64,000 nt of DNA from Alnus glutinosa (Eukaryota > Streptophyta > Magnoliopsida > Fagales > Betulaceae): contig NC_084890.1 in assembly GCF_958979055.1 (NCBI RefSeq), positions 21,102,649 to 21,166,648 on the forward strand. The letters run 5' to 3'. The notes beneath the pieces are model-generated. The model did not search any database, had not been told where the DNA came from, and worked only from the letters and a program-made list of their open reading frames with translations. Every line of letters begins with the position of its first letter. The first letter of the stretch is position 1. The position numbers were made by a program, and so were the translations under genes. This document shows positions 36,568 to 49,558 of the stretch, one piece after another.

Positions 36568-37165
36568 AGATCTCGACAATGATCTACAGTAATTACCCTA
36601 ATCGAATGGTTAGTAATTTAAGTAAATAAAGTGTGGGATTTTTTAGATTTTTTTTTTTTTTTTTAAAAAAATTATGGGATTCCAAGGAGTTTTTCTTTTT
36701 CTTTTTTTATATTTTTAAGGGAAGGAATATTTTCAAACTTTTTGGGGGGACCATGGGAGATTTTTCAACCTTTTTTTTTTTTTTTTTTTTTTTTAGGAAT
36801 TCGGGTTTTCTAGCATTTTTGGGGTCATGCCCTCCAGTAGGTTCCTAAGATGTTCTTCCAGCAGCTAGCTAAGAAGTGTTTTTGGTCTCTTATTATAGGA
36901 AAAACATCTTTGTTAGCATGGAATTTTATTGTTGGTAACTTTTCAAGAATAAAATACACTTTATATTTCCTTACCTCTGTGAAGTATTATTACTCTCGCA
37001 TTTGTACCTCCAAAATTTAAAAAGTAAAATTAGAATTCAACAAACTACTTGAATGTGATGCTTGGTATCATCCGTCAATTTTTATTTTATTTTTTTAGTT
37101 TTTTTGGACGGACCTTACTACACGTGGGTCACACTTGACATTTTTGCCCCAATTTTTTTTTCAGA
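36568..37165. other. Intergenic DNA, homopolymer-rich
   Basis: Several T runs (36640-36665, 36770-36795). No gene is seen; the small frame at 36633-36848 is a poly-Phe artefact. Confidence 0.6.
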
Positions 37166-38205
37166 GTAAAGTGTATTTCTCCTAAACTTTGTGAGGGTGC
37201 TAATGCCAACTCATCTTTCACCAAATAAAAAAAATAATAATAACCACACAAAAAAAATAGAAAATTGAAGGTCGATCACTTGGGGTGGGGGTCTATTGTT
37301 ATTGTGCACAATATTGATGAATAATATGAAATGGAAAAGAGAATAAGAGAAAATCAAAACATATATTTATGAGATTCTGTAATGTGTCTACGTCCACAGA
37401 AGTGGAACAATATTTCAATATATGATTTAAGATTACATCGTAACATACTTATAAGAAAATCCTAATTATACAGACGTATTTTGAAAAACTCCAAAATACC
37501 ATGGACCATACCACAAGGGCGTCGCTTCGCTCTGCTAACTAGCTGACAAGTATAGTACTGTTATTTTAATATTACTTTCTATATCTAAGAGAATATGAGC
37601 CAGTTGTTCTAATAGGGCCGTCACACCACCACCACCACCTTCAATTTTTACCTTTTTATTTTAGTTTTCTATTTTCTTTTTATCTTTTGATTCCCCCCAC
37701 CCCAATTGCAACCACTTTTCATTTATGCCACCAAGTTACCAAACCCCTTTTCATTTATGCCACCAAACTACCAAAATTATGGCTGAACCACCTCCATAGT
37801 TTGTGGTGGTAATTGTTCAGTTCAGTTTTTTTTTTTTTTTGAAAGTAAGTTTAGTTTTGTAAAAACTAAAATAATTATATGGAAGAAATTATGGTATTTC
37901 AAAAGTAAAAGGTTGGGTTTTTGTGGGAAGAAAGAGAGAGAAAAATAGTCACGTGCAGCACGTGTGATCAATTTTCCATCAATTTTAATGTCTGGCGTCG
38001 ACAAAGTGACTATTTTTATAAGCAATAGTAATTTAGTGTATCTAAATATAACTTTTACTTGATAATTTCGTGGGGTAAATGACAATTTTGTGTAGGTAGG
38101 GGTGCAAATTAAAGTGTATTATTCCCTTAATATTTTTTATTAGTTGTAAAGTTGCGTTGGCATTAGCACCCCCCACAAAATTAATTTATTTGAAATAAAC
38201 TTTAC
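37166..38205. mobile_element. Foldback element with GTAAAGT...ACTTTAC ends
   Basis: The left end GTAAAGTGTATTTCTCC followed by TGCTAATGCCAAC pairs with the right end GTTGGCATTAGCACC then AAATAAACTTTAC. The element is about 1.04 kb and has no coding sequence. Flanking bases do not give a clear target duplication. Confidence 0.7.
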
Positions 38206-40323
38206 ATGGCACATTTTAATTCGTTGTAGAGAATTATTATTGATTACTAGCCAGTGATTATAAAAAATTTACGAAATTAACTAAGAAAGATGCAGTACGT
38301 TCATGTCAAATTAGGTCAACGAACTTTGACTGAAATATGCAATAACAACTCACTTTTATAAATTACCCAAATTTTGTCAACTCATTAATTATTACCATCT
38401 TTAAAAGAAGGAATTTTTCAATTAATTATATCTCACTTAGTTATAACGCCGAAGTGGTAAAATATAAATTTTTTTGATTTGAGAATTACGGTTACATGAT
38501 AGAGCTGCTGTTCAATGATAAACTAGACCTTTGAATATTTTCCCAAGCCTAACAATTTTAATTAGAACAGCGTGTACGTAAGTGCATGTACAGATTATCT
38601 GGACCGTCGACATTTCGTAGGCAACCAAATTAGTCCTCCACTGGAATGTTTTGTTTCCGTATTTTCTGGGCTAATGAATATAATCTCTTGGTCTCTGTCG
38701 TGTCTAATTATACAATTTATTTATAAATAACAAGTGTTGAAATATTCTTCCCTACGTACCTTTTCTTGGCGGTCGAATTACGATATAATGAAAACTACAA
38801 GCCAATTAAGGAAAATTGTCACATAAATTCAATTAATACAGTGGAATATAGCGCGAATGACAGCCGTTGATGGCTCAGATTGAGCCCGTCCCATATGGAA
38901 GAAGAATTTGAACATCACCATCATGCATGTAGCATTCAGTACTGGACTGTTTATCTAAAAGATGGAAAATGAGGCTAATTAATCAACGCCAATAATGCCA
39001 GAAAAGGATATACATCTTGATGGTTTGAATATATATATATATTGATTCAAGTTGGAAAATAAGGCTAATTAATTAACTAATTGCCGGGACCGTCACTGTT
39101 GTGGGATAGTTATGAAATAAAAATCTAATTTCTAAATTTATTCTATATGCTGTTTTGATTTGGTTCGATTAAGCTTTCAAATCAACATGATGGCTCAGAT
39201 TGTGCCCGTCCAATATTCAACAAGAATTGAACATTTATGTCTACAAGTTGGACTGTATCTCGATGTTTTGAATACAAATTGTATGTATAAATTGATGCTT
39301 TTCTATCCCAATATAAATTAATGCTTTGAATATATTCAGCTTTTGTAGCAATGGTTGATTTACTTCAACACTGAAAATTGGCAAAAGAGTACAAGAGTAA
39401 GATTGAATAACCATATATATGCTCTGCCCCTTGATGGGATCTTCAATTGCCAAACACATATGTTATTAATTAAAAGTAATAAAATAAATAAGAAGAAAAG
39501 CAAATAAATCTTTCACTAACTTCGAATACACAGCCTTTGCCTTTCCCTTCCAAATGCGTTTTTTTTTTTTTTTTTTTTTTTTTTTTCTTTAATCAAACTC
39601 TATGTTGCATAATAAAACACAGAGGCCGGGGATATTATGTAAAGGGGAAAGAACTCTCACAGATTTTAAAGTATTGATTAAATGATAAAATTTACCTTTT
39701 CTTATCGGCTTAAACTTTTTGGAACAAATGATGATTTAAAAATAGGCGCAACATCCTTAAAGTGTGCATATACATGGATGATAGGAAGCTCCATATTCTT
39801 GCAACATGTAAACTTTTTCCTTGTTAGTGGATATATTCTACACATTTTTCAGTCCATATCTGCAAAACAATAATGTTAGTTAATAGACTTTTATACGACT
39901 AACATAATTAGGACAATGTCACAGTAAAAATAAGCTTTTTATTTAATATATATATTTTTTTTACGAGTATCGATCCACTAGCTGATTTTCACTAAGATAT
40001 TATCAAATTGTATGAAAGTTGTATAACAGTCTACTAAATAGTATTAATGGACTTTTTCACCTAAGATTGTTTCCTTTTTCTTTTTCTCTTTGGCAAGATG
40101 TTAACTTCTTTCAGGGGTCTTTGACTCAAGTCTCACTCTCGCACATACCCACGATTCTTCTGTTAATTATATTTGCGTGGAGTTTGCTTCGAGCAATCCC
40201 TTTCATACTGATTAAATAAACAGAAAATTCATTTTGTCTGCATGCAAGGTGCTTAAAGAGGAGGAGGAGCTAACTTTACGTGCCACCCCAGCCAGGAGCT
40301 AAACTTGTCCTGCAACCAGAGAA
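38206..40323. other. Upstream region of the receptor kinase, direct repeats
   Basis: No gene found. Two loosely repeated blocks are seen: 'gatggctcagattg...cccgtcc' at 38869 and 39188, and 'aaggctaattaatt' type text at 38972 and 39060. Together they suggest an old duplication of about 320 bp. A T run lies at 39560-39586. Confidence 0.5.
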
Positions 40324-43300
40324 ATGGCCTACCGTGGAAAATGTGTATTCCTTGCACTGCTGACTGTTTGTTGCCTGTTATCATCCAAACTTGAAGCAAC
40401 GCCAAACTCCGAGGCCGAGGCTGAGGCTCTCCTCAGATGGAAAGAGACCCTTGAAAACCAAACATCTCTCCGGTCGTGGACATGGCCGGTACCGTTGAAG
40501 ATCAACAAAAATGTCACAACAGGCCCATGCACGTGGTTCGGAATTGCTTGCAACATGGCCGGAAGTGTCACAGAAATAAACCTACCAAACGCCCAATTAA
40601 GAGGTAATCTTAGCAGCTTAGATTTCTCTTCCTTGCCAAACCTCATTAGCCTCAATCTCAATCACAGCATTATCACTGGTCCAATCCCATCCCAAATTGG
40701 TACACTCTCAAGACTGACCCACCTTAATCTCTCCATGAATTTTCTTTCTGGTAACCTTCCCCTTTCCCTCACGAACCTAACTAACCTTTCCTTGCTCTAC
40801 CTCGGAAATAACTTGATAAGTGGAGAGCTAGACCCGCGTCTATTCACTAACTGGACAAGGCTTGAATACCTTGAGCTCCAAAACAACAATTTCACCGGAG
40901 TCCTGCCTCCAGAAATAGGCCTATTGACAAATTTGAAAGAGCTAGCTTTGATGGACAATCGTTTCAGTGGTTCAATTCCATTTGAAATAGGAAATTTGAA
41001 AAACTTGGATGTTTTGGCTTTAAGTGGAAACCATCTAACAGGTCCTATTCCTCCATCTCTTGGTAACCTTAGCAAATTAACTATATTGTTTTTACAGCAG
41101 AATAACCTGTCGGGCCCCTTCCCTCATGGTATTCTCAATGCTCAAAATCTTTCTGATTTGCGTTTGTTTATGAATCAGTTATCTGGTTCAGTACCTGAAG
41201 GATTAGCAAATCTCTCATCCCTAGAGACACTCAACCTTGGCGACAACAAATTCTCTGGTCACTTACCACCTCTCTGTCTAGGATCACGTCTTCAGATTTT
41301 CACCGCATCCTATAACAACTTCTCAGGTCCCATACCGAAAGGCTTAAGAAACTGCGAAAGCCTTATCCGCCTTTCAATAAAAAAAAACCAGCTCACAGGA
41401 ATGTTAGACCAGGACTTGGGAGTATATCCAAATCTCAGCTACCTTGACTTGAGCTACAACAACTTGAACGGGGTGCTCTCACATAACTGGGTAGGGTGTA
41501 GAAAGTTGACATCCTTAAAACTCGCAGGCAATAAGATCACTGGTGAAATACCCAGTGAGTTTGGCGAATTGGATCAACTAGGGCAGCTGGACCTCTCTTC
41601 TAACCAAATTGTCGGTGAAATACCGAAGCAGTTGGGAAGATTATCGAATCTGATCTACCTGCAACTGAGAGACAACCATCTTTCAGGTCAGGTGCCACCT
41701 GAAATTGGTGGGCTTTCCCATCTGGAGGAGCTAGACTTCTCTGCCAATGGGCTGAGCGGACAAATCCCAGAACAATTTGGGGACTGCTCAAAGCTGCGCA
41801 ATTTGAGCTTGAGCAAGAATTACTTTAATATGTCTATCCCAAATAAGATTGGCAATCTAGCCGGGCTGGGCTCATTAGATCTTCGTCAAAATGTACTCAC
41901 TGGTGAAATACCTTTTCAGCTTGGGAATTTGATAATGTTAGAACACCTGAATCTCTCTCACAACAACCTCTCAGGTGCCATTCCCTCTTCGTTCAGGCAG
42001 ATGACTGGCTTAACCACCATCGACTTATCATACAATGAACTGGAAGGTCCACTTCCTGATAATGAACTCTTTCGCCGTGCTCCTCTGAGTGCATTTAGTA
42101 AGAACAAAGATTTATGTGGAAAAGTACAAGGTTTGCGGCTCTGCAATGTTACATCACCGGAGAATGGTGCATCACCGGAGATTGGTGCTCAAAGCAAAGA
42201 GCGCAAAGTTTTTGTCATTGTTGGAACTTTGTTTGTAATATTGCTAGCAATTGCTTTTGTATTTTGGCGTTTTACTCTCTCCCGTAGAACAAAACTGAGA
42301 AGCAATGCGGAAGAAGGTAAACCATCAAATAATGGAAATCTATTCTCAATACTGAATTTTGATGGGAAGATTGTATATGAAGATATCATCAATGCCACCA
42401 ATGGCTTCAACGACAACTATTGTATGGGGGTGGGTGGAAGTGGAAAAGTTTACAAAGCTGAGATGCCAACAGGACACGTACTAGCAATAAAGATAATCCA
42501 GTGCCTGGAAGGTGAAGAGATAGACAAGATCAAGACTTTCCAGAATGAGATTCGAGTATTAACAGAAATACGACATAGGAACATTGTTAAATTTTATGGA
42601 TTCTGTTCCCAAGGGCCACACAAGTTCCTAGTTTATGACTACATTGAGCGGGGAAGCTTGGCTAGTATCCTAAGCAATGACAAAGAAGCCCAAGAACTGG
42701 GTTGGAGCAAACGGGTGGACATTGTCAGGGGCATAGCAAATGCTTTATCTTACATGCATAATGACTGCTCACCACCAATCATTCATCGGGACATATCGAG
42801 CAAAAATGTGCTTCTGAACAGTGAGTTTAAGGCGTGCGTCTCTGATTTCGGCACAGCAAGGATTATGAAGACGGATTCTAGTAATTGGACACTCGTTGCA
42901 GGCACATATGGTTATATAGCCCCTGGTACGCTTATTGTGCACTATCTTTTTTTTTCTTTTTATACTTTGTTAAAAAGTGAACGTTTCAGCAATTCAAATC
43001 AGTATAAAGATAGAAAATGATGGCAGCCAACTGCTGTTCTTTGAACTCTCTCCAATCATTGAAATTTAAACCACAAAAAATTAGATTCTGTATAACCCCT
43101 TAGGTTAGAAAAGTTGGGGAATCCAAGTAGACTTGTAAATTGGTAATTGTCATATATAAAGTGATCATGTTTTGAATGCTCTTCTCATTTGTCACTGTGG
43201 CAGAGCTAGCATACACAATGAGGGCTACTGAAAAATGTGATGTTTACAGCTTTGGTGTTTTGGCTCTTGAAGTGATAATGGGAGAACATCCAAAGGAGCT

Positions 43301-43493
43301 TCTTTCCTCCCTGAGAATCGGTGAGAAAAGCATCGAGGTAATGGAAGTGCTAGATCTGCGTCTCCCACCACCTGCTGTTCTTTTTGAGAAACAAGTGGCT
43401 TCTGTAGTGAAGCAAGCACTTTCCTGCTTAAGCATAAGACCAAATTCCAGGCCCACCATGCAATCGGTGTCTCAGGCAATCATGGAAGCTTAA
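40324..43493 (+). CDS. LRR receptor-like kinase, MIK2-like (LRR-XII/XI-type plant RLK)
   Basis: Exon 1 (40324-42925) and exon 2 (43204-43493) join across a phase-1 GT-AG intron that splits the Glu codon of the kinase motif YIAPE; the product is 963 residues. The order is: signal peptide (about 1-25), cap with paired Cys (PCTWFGIAC), about 20 leucine-rich repeats of the plant LxxLxxLxLxxNxLxGxIP type to about residue 600, and a transmembrane helix (about 629-651). The kinase starts near 680. It has a glycine loop near 702 (GVGGSGKVY), Lys 723, HRD at 821-823 and DFG at 841-843, so it looks catalytically complete. The best resemblance is the MDIS1-interacting receptor-like kinase 2 group, which perceives extracellular peptides. 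It is slightly shorter than MIK2. Reading through the intron gives a truncated 898-codon frame. No pseudogene signs. Confidence 0.93.
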
Positions 43494-44359
43494 TGATGCA
43501 GATTGGTTTACAAGCAGAACAGTCGGAGAAAAAAAAAATTCATATCTTGTGATTTCGACATCAGATGGAGACAAGCTTTGTCTCTTTGGAGAACTTATTC
43601 AAAGGGCTACAAATTTGTATTTCTTAAAAATTTCATAATTCCAACGTTTACTAGGTGAAAGTTGTCTGTCGGTATTCTGTTTACCACATGGTGTTTTATT
43701 TCATTTTTATTATTATTATTATTATTGCTATTTTTGTAGGGTTTCGACTTTAGGCTTTATATAAACCTAATAATGACTGCATTTATTTTTTAACAGTTTT
43801 CTATCAAGAAATACTTCAGTGAGAGTTTTTCCTTGGTTTTCCTGTAATTCTTGAATTTTCTAGGATTATAGAAGTGTTGTGATTCTTGTGATTGTTGTTT
43901 TTGCGATCCACTATTAAATCCAACTCCTTATTTCTCATGGTACATAATCTATTCCATTTGGCTTTATGGCTACTAGGGTTGATTATCATTCCCGACGCTA
44001 CAACCCATGGTAGTCATGGGTCTCTCTTGCGAATCCTCAACATCAAAGTCCATTCTTAAGCAATCAATACTGTCGCCGCGTCGCTTGTTCCTTACTTGTT
44101 AGTGCAGCACTGCATCACCTACGGATGTAGTTCTACGGGGACTCTTAAGGGTCAAGTACAATCACTACTCAACCATAGCACATGTAGAGGATGATAACAG
44201 TCATGCAATCTTAAAACAATGTGCTAGATGAACCAATGAAGGGTCATACCTGGCACTACTTTGGCCTTCTTAACTTTTGTTTTTGCTTTCCTTGGCGCGA
44301 GTGCATGAACTTGCGCTTGAGCTGATGGTTTTTGGCCTTAATGATATCAGCCTTTCTGC
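43494..44359. other. 3' flank of the receptor kinase and left edge of a gypsy remnant
   Basis: An (ATT)n tract lies at 43709-43726. From about 43930 GC content rises and the text looks like decayed retrotransposon, but no domain could be read before the gag remnant. Confidence 0.45.
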
Positions 44360-44815
44360 GGTGCTTCCTAAGGACAGTCCCTTACTAGGTGGCTTGTCTG
44401 GCCAAAACGATAACATGTTCCAGCTACAGCTCTACACTCCCCAATATGCGGCTTGCCACACCTGGAACATATTAGACTTGTAAGGTAATCCTTGTCCGAC
44501 TTCAGACTGTTGTTGGAAGTGATCCTCCTTTCCAATTGTAAGCTTTGGAGTGACTTATACTTCCACAAATATTTTGTGACATTGCGGAGCTCTCCCTCTG
44601 CAATGGCGGGGACATTCACCAGCCTGAAGAAATCCTTGATTTCGAAGAGTGCCACTCTTTACTTGATTTGTGGATGGAGACCTTGAAATCTCTGCACCTT
44701 CCATTTCTCATCAGGAATTAAAGACACAGCAAACCTTGAAAGCTCTATGTATTTGGCAGCATAATGTTTTATTGTCATGTTGCCCTAGACCAAATCCTCA
44801 AACTCCCAAGCTCAA
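44360..44815 (-). pseudogene. Gypsy gag remnant with CCHC zinc knuckle
   Basis: The minus strand reads a Ty3/gypsy gag with in-frame stops. A retrotrans_gag-like piece comes first (HYAAKYIELSRFA; IPDEKWKVQRFQGL), then a Lys/Ser-rich linker. It ends with CSRCGKPHIGEC and a knuckle CYRFGQTSHLVRDC whose second Cys is replaced by Phe. The paired zinc motifs and layout fit Tekay/Del-like chromoviruses. At least two stops lie upstream of the part open at 44368-44655, so it is dead. Confidence 0.8.
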
Positions 44816-45029
44816 AACCGTCGTTGAGCCTAACGGAAAAACCGCTCATCGAACTCCTCAAACAGGGTCCAAGTGGTCATTAGTCAGATTCTAAAGAAAT
44901 CTTTATCAAATTATGCTCACAATCTCCTAACCCTTTGCTAAACTCTCCCGTTAAGCGACTACACAACTCATTACTAGATTCATCAAAACTAGAACGTATC
45001 TTACTTTTAGATTGATCATAGCCTATGCT

Positions 45030-47560
45030 CTGGTATAGATTCCAACTCATAACCTTAGTCCTAGAGACTTAATCTCTAGATAGATCAATCCAAGGGTTCT
45101 CAGACATATTATTACCTCGCAACTGAAATTTTTTTGAATTTTCTACAAGACACTACTACTATTGCCTTAAAATATCGTGGCAGAAAACCTATAATAAATT
45201 TTTGCTTTCTTTTTGACATCATAAACTCACTAATAATATACAAACCAAAGCTTCTATTTCATAACATGAGGTTATTACAAACTTAAACCATAATAAAATG
45301 CGCCACATCCGGCATAAGTAAATACAACTAAACTAATTACACTAACTTATCTCAAGTCAGCCTTCAAAACTAGAGACCACCTGATTGCCTCAATAGTAGA
45401 CCCCTAACCATGCATATGGATCTATGTCATTTGCCTCTTCAGCTAAGCCTGCAATATTTGTTTTGTATTGGATATTTTTGTTTGAATAATAATAAAAAGT
45501 GATTGATGTGATATAAAAAGTGCAAAAATTAGAATGTTTTGAAGTCGATTTTTTTAGGGAAAAATGAAGGTGGAGGCAAAAACCTTTGCCAAACAAGCCC
45601 TCTATCTTCTGTAATGAAAGCAGAAACTAATAAAGCATAAGCAGATATCAATTTCTTTTCCACATGTATATATCCCATACAATATATATATATATAAACA
45701 GTTATACTTCCTACAATATAAGCAGCAATTATCAAAACATAACTCAAATGGAACTCTAGCTAACATTTAACAGAATCAATTATAAGAGTTTAACCCCCTA
45801 TTATGCAGAATAATAAGAGTTTAACACCCTCTTATCAGTGGATGCAAAAAAACATATATACTCAAATCTACTTTCTTTCCAACTAACTTCTTTTTCAAAA
45901 TCCTTTTCTTTCAAAGACATGTAAAACACAGTTATAGCATATATGAACATATTAAATAATTGCAACAGCAGGAATCATTACTTCACATAAGACATATGCA
46001 TTTATTAAAACAGTTGTAGCAAGGTCAGTAAGTTTGCACTTGCTTCGTTGGTGCAATGGTCTTGTTAATGACTCCTTCACACAGTCTAGTTTGCGTTAGT
46101 TAGGGGTCTCCTTTTTAACCTTACTATATAGATATTATTATTCTCTTATCGGTTTATTTAATTCCTTTACTTCTTTACCTTGTTTCCTAATCCACACTAA
46201 GCTCACCCATTTCCAATTTCCTTGACCCTAACAAAAACTTAAGCTCACTAACAAACCTCACAAGCTAGTGTCACTATAACAAAATCTTCCTAACACAAAA
46301 CCACCATAACTGGCCATACACAAACCAAACATCAAAACCCATATCAAAATCAACTCAACTATACTCCAATAATCAATCTGCAATCCACCTTTAAATATCA
46401 AGATCAATTCCTCATCAAGCCACTCTCATATCTTCAAATTAAAAGCCAATAGAAACCTAACACAAGCACAACTCAAAATCTCTTAAAAGCAACACACATA
46501 CACCCACGGCCATCAATGGACCAAACTCCAACATTCAAAACACTAAACCACCGTAATACCATATTCCCAAAACAAGCACAAACTCTCAATCAAAACACCC
46601 AATCGGAAATCATCATCAAAACAATATTAACCTATTCATTATATGCTCCAAATCACCACAAGATACCTACACGGCTAGGAGGAGCAAAAATCCATCTCCA
46701 TCCATTCGGCCATAATACAAGAGTTCAACCAAAAACCACCTTCGAAACAATTCCAGCCAAGGATGCCCCAACAGATTCAACAACACCAAGAAAAAACCCA
46801 TTAGCAACCCACAGGGCTAGAGCTCCCACCATCAACAATTCACTCCAAAATATTAAACACCCATTTGGTAAGAGCTCAAAACAATCAAGAAATTAATACC
46901 AGAGGAAAATCTTCCCCACACCATTTTCGGTCAAGCCAACACAACCCATAAATTTCCCCATAAAATCAATCTACTTCAACCCACAGTCCACAACCACTCA
47001 GCCACCAAAATCAAAGCCAAAGTATCAATCAGAATTCCACATACCCAATATCATACGAAACTATACCCCAAAATCGACCTACAACCCCATTCGGCCATCA
47101 CTTACAAAAACAGGGGAAAACAACTCCAATAAACATTCTCTACCCACCAGTGCCTCCAACCCAAACCAAATCACCATAAAAAACGAACCCAAGAACAAAA
47201 GCCCCAAAATGTTGACAGAAACTAAACCTAAGAAAATCCTACCAAATTGACATGATTTTCGTGGGTTATAAGTAGTGGGTACAACTAAATTGTAAAGGGA
47301 AGCTCGATACTTACCTTTTCTTGCTTCCAATGGCTTCACCATCTTCACCACTGTGCGCCACTTCTATCTCGGCCTAGCCTCTCTCTCTCTCTCTCTCGCT
47401 CTCTTCCTGTCTCTCTTGGTGTCTCGTGTTGCAGCAAACCGAAGGGGGAAAGGGGATGACCGGTGGGTTTCCTGTGACGATAGAAAACAGGGGATGGGGG
47501 AAGGGTGTCTTGGCGGGAAATTAGCCAAATCAGTTGGGTTTCTTCATATGCACATTTTTC
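45030..47560 (-). repeat. Decayed long LTR next to the gag remnant
   Basis: GCTCTGGTATAGATTCC at 45030 resembles a reversed primer binding site (GCTCTGATACCA). To its right lies 2.5 kb of A/C-rich noncoding text that ends in a CT-rich then GC-rich block (47340-47520). This is the same overall texture and order as the 28019-32124 solo LTR. It would be the 5' LTR of the minus-strand gag. Exact ends are not visible, so family and limits are inferred. Confidence 0.5.
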
Positions 47561-47799
47561 ACACAACAAACTACTTAACGTCTTAACCTCGTTATTTTGA
47601 GATAGCATATACAAATTATTTATTGGAATTTGAAAGAATTTAAGTAGATAATTTTGAGATATCATTTATAAAACCAAATAAAAATTGGACAGTTCAATCA
47701 CTTATCCAATCAGATAGATCTCATAAGTGGTCTCTCACAATTACCTACTTAAAATATTTTTAATTTGAGAGAATCTTAATTTATTTGGAGAACTCATTA

Positions 47800-48230
47800 G
47801 GAGTATTGGATCTAGTGCTCATTCGCTGTATTGGTGGTTTGAGCACTAAAGTTGATGAGATGGCGTATTCTCTTTGAGGATTTCATGGACAAGGAAAGAA
47901 GGTGGTTGAAGGAAGCTATGCAAAGCACAAAGAGTCCGACAAACACCAACGCAATATAACTTTTGAGGTTAGAGATTTGGTTTTGACTGTACTCACACGT
48001 GATCATTTCTTTGTTGGTGAGTATAATAAATTACGGAAGAAGAATATTGGCCTTATTTCATTTTATAATAGATCAATGGTAAATGAGTACAGACTACGTC
48101 TTCCAAGTCACTTGAAGATCTTTAACGTGTTCAACGTAAAGCACTTAACTTCATATTTTGTTGATGCTAGTGGAGACGGTGTGAACTCAAGGACGAGTTC
48201 TTCCAAACTAGAGAAACGGACACAAGGATC
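47800..48230 (+). pseudogene. Gypsy integrase C-terminal remnant
   Basis: In + orientation the sequence reads the end of a chromovirus-type polyprotein. It starts with a DLV...GLSTKVDEMA stretch (in-frame stop at about 47877). Then come KHKESDKHQR, FFVGEYNKLRKKNIG and FNVFNVKHLTSYF, the usual C-terminal integrase blocks. It is opposite in orientation to the gag remnant and so comes from another element. The open part, 47902-48435, runs on into a MITE. Confidence 0.75.
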
Positions 48231-48402
48231 AACAAATGGCGTTGAAATCACGCATACGACCTCAATTCAAAAAGCTCTTTCGAGCGTGTACATTGTGGTT
48301 ACCAAGCATAATTCGATGAGAACCATTTTAAGGCCCAAAATCCTTTGTTTTTATCTCCGAATCACTATATTCATTTTTTTTTTTCATTTTAGAAAGTATT
48401 TA

Positions 48403-48948
48403 GGGTTAAATACTCCATTAATACATGAGTTTTAAGCGTTTTTAAATTTAATACCCGAGTTTTCATTTGTATTATAGGTGGTACCTAAGTTAGGAGTAAA
48501 AACACATTTAGTACCTCTATTAGATTTTCCATTCAAATTTTAACGGCTTGCCACGTGTAAACTGCTAAGATTAACACGTGGTACTATATAAAAAAAATAA
48601 AAAAACTTAAAAAAATAATAAATTTAAAAAAAAATTGAAAAAAAGGCCACCCCCATTTTCTTTTCTTTTTTCAATTTTTATTTTATTTTTTTAAAAATTT
48701 ATTATTTTAAAATTTTTAATTATTATTTTAAAATTTTTTTTTTATTTTTTTTTATTTTCTGTATAGTACCACATGTCAACCTCAGCAGTTGACACATGTC
48801 AAGCAGTTAAAATTAAGACAAAAAAATCTAACAGAGGTACCAAATGAGTTTTTATCCCTAATTCAGTTACCATCTATGATATAAATGAAAACTCTGGTAC
48901 TAAATTTAAAAACGCTTAAAACTCTGGTACCAATGAAATATTTAACCC
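48403..48948. mobile_element. MULE-type MITE with long terminal inverted repeats
   Basis: It begins GGGTTAAATACTCCATTAAT and ends AATGAAATATTTAACCC, and the inverted ends pair for over 130 bp. Flanks AAGTATTTA and AAATATTTA match in 8 of 9 bases, which fits a 9-bp Mutator-type duplication with one change. The centre is AT-rich and noncoding. Confidence 0.8.
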
Positions 48949-49294
48949 AAATATTTATGTTATCAGTTTAGTAGTGATTTTTATTACTAGACCTCATTCT
49001 ATATTGCACTAGAGTTCAATTCATTTTCAGCGGTGTTATATTACTTTCACACAATTAATAACTCTTAAAAAGACTACATAAAATAATGATTTGATCATTC
49101 AAGTAAGCATGATTATAAAATGAATAGGGTTAATTTCACATAAGGGTACCGAATTATCCGACGTTTTGATGAAAGGGTACCGAACTATCATTTCTCTCGA
49201 ATCGGAGTATTAAACTATCAAAAATCATCAAATAAGGGTATTTCGCCAACTTTAAACGTTATATCCTAATGGAATATCCAAAATAGCCATAAGG
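48949..49294. other. Spacer end with half of a foldback element
   Basis: Between 49135 and 49290 'aagggtaccgaattatc' and 'aaagggtaccgaactatcat' repeats resemble one end of another foldback family. The partner end is not here. The inverted-duplication edge lies at about 49295. Confidence 0.45.
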
Positions 49295-49333
49295 GCAATT
49301 GCAGACAGGTTGATGGTCCTCATTCCCTATTTC

Positions 49334-49558
49334 CACCCCTAGCCTTTTCTATTATTTTATTTTTATCCCCATAAGGGCAAAATGGAAAACTTGTCAACAC
49401 CGGACAATATGAAGAACTAAAACTCAACTTGTTCAACGAACAAACCAGCAATTCTGCAACCCAGCAAAAACATAGCACATAGCAAACCAACAAATGACCA
49501 ATTATCAGAAACATCTCACCTCCCCAGAATCTTCAATGGTGAAACAATTCCCTATTTC
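49334..49558. repeat. 225-bp insertion with 12-bp flanking repeat
   Basis: ATTCCCTATTTC occurs at 49322-49333 and again at 49547-49558. The left arm has only one copy at the matching place. The inserted 213 bp has no coding sequence and no clear poly-A tail. A retroposed fragment is possible. Confidence 0.6.

Noticed and set aside
39682..40219. Two short open frames upstream of the receptor kinase
   Set aside because: No domain, no conserved start context and AT-rich composition; probably chance.
42926..43020. Receptor kinase ending at codon 898
   Set aside because: This tail is intron read-through. A good donor (CCTG|GTACGC) and acceptor (GTGGCAG|AGCTAGC) restore the kinase end.
46516..46896. 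126-codon frame
   Set aside because: Lies in the decayed long LTR. It is Thr/Asn/Pro-rich by composition and has no start context or domain.
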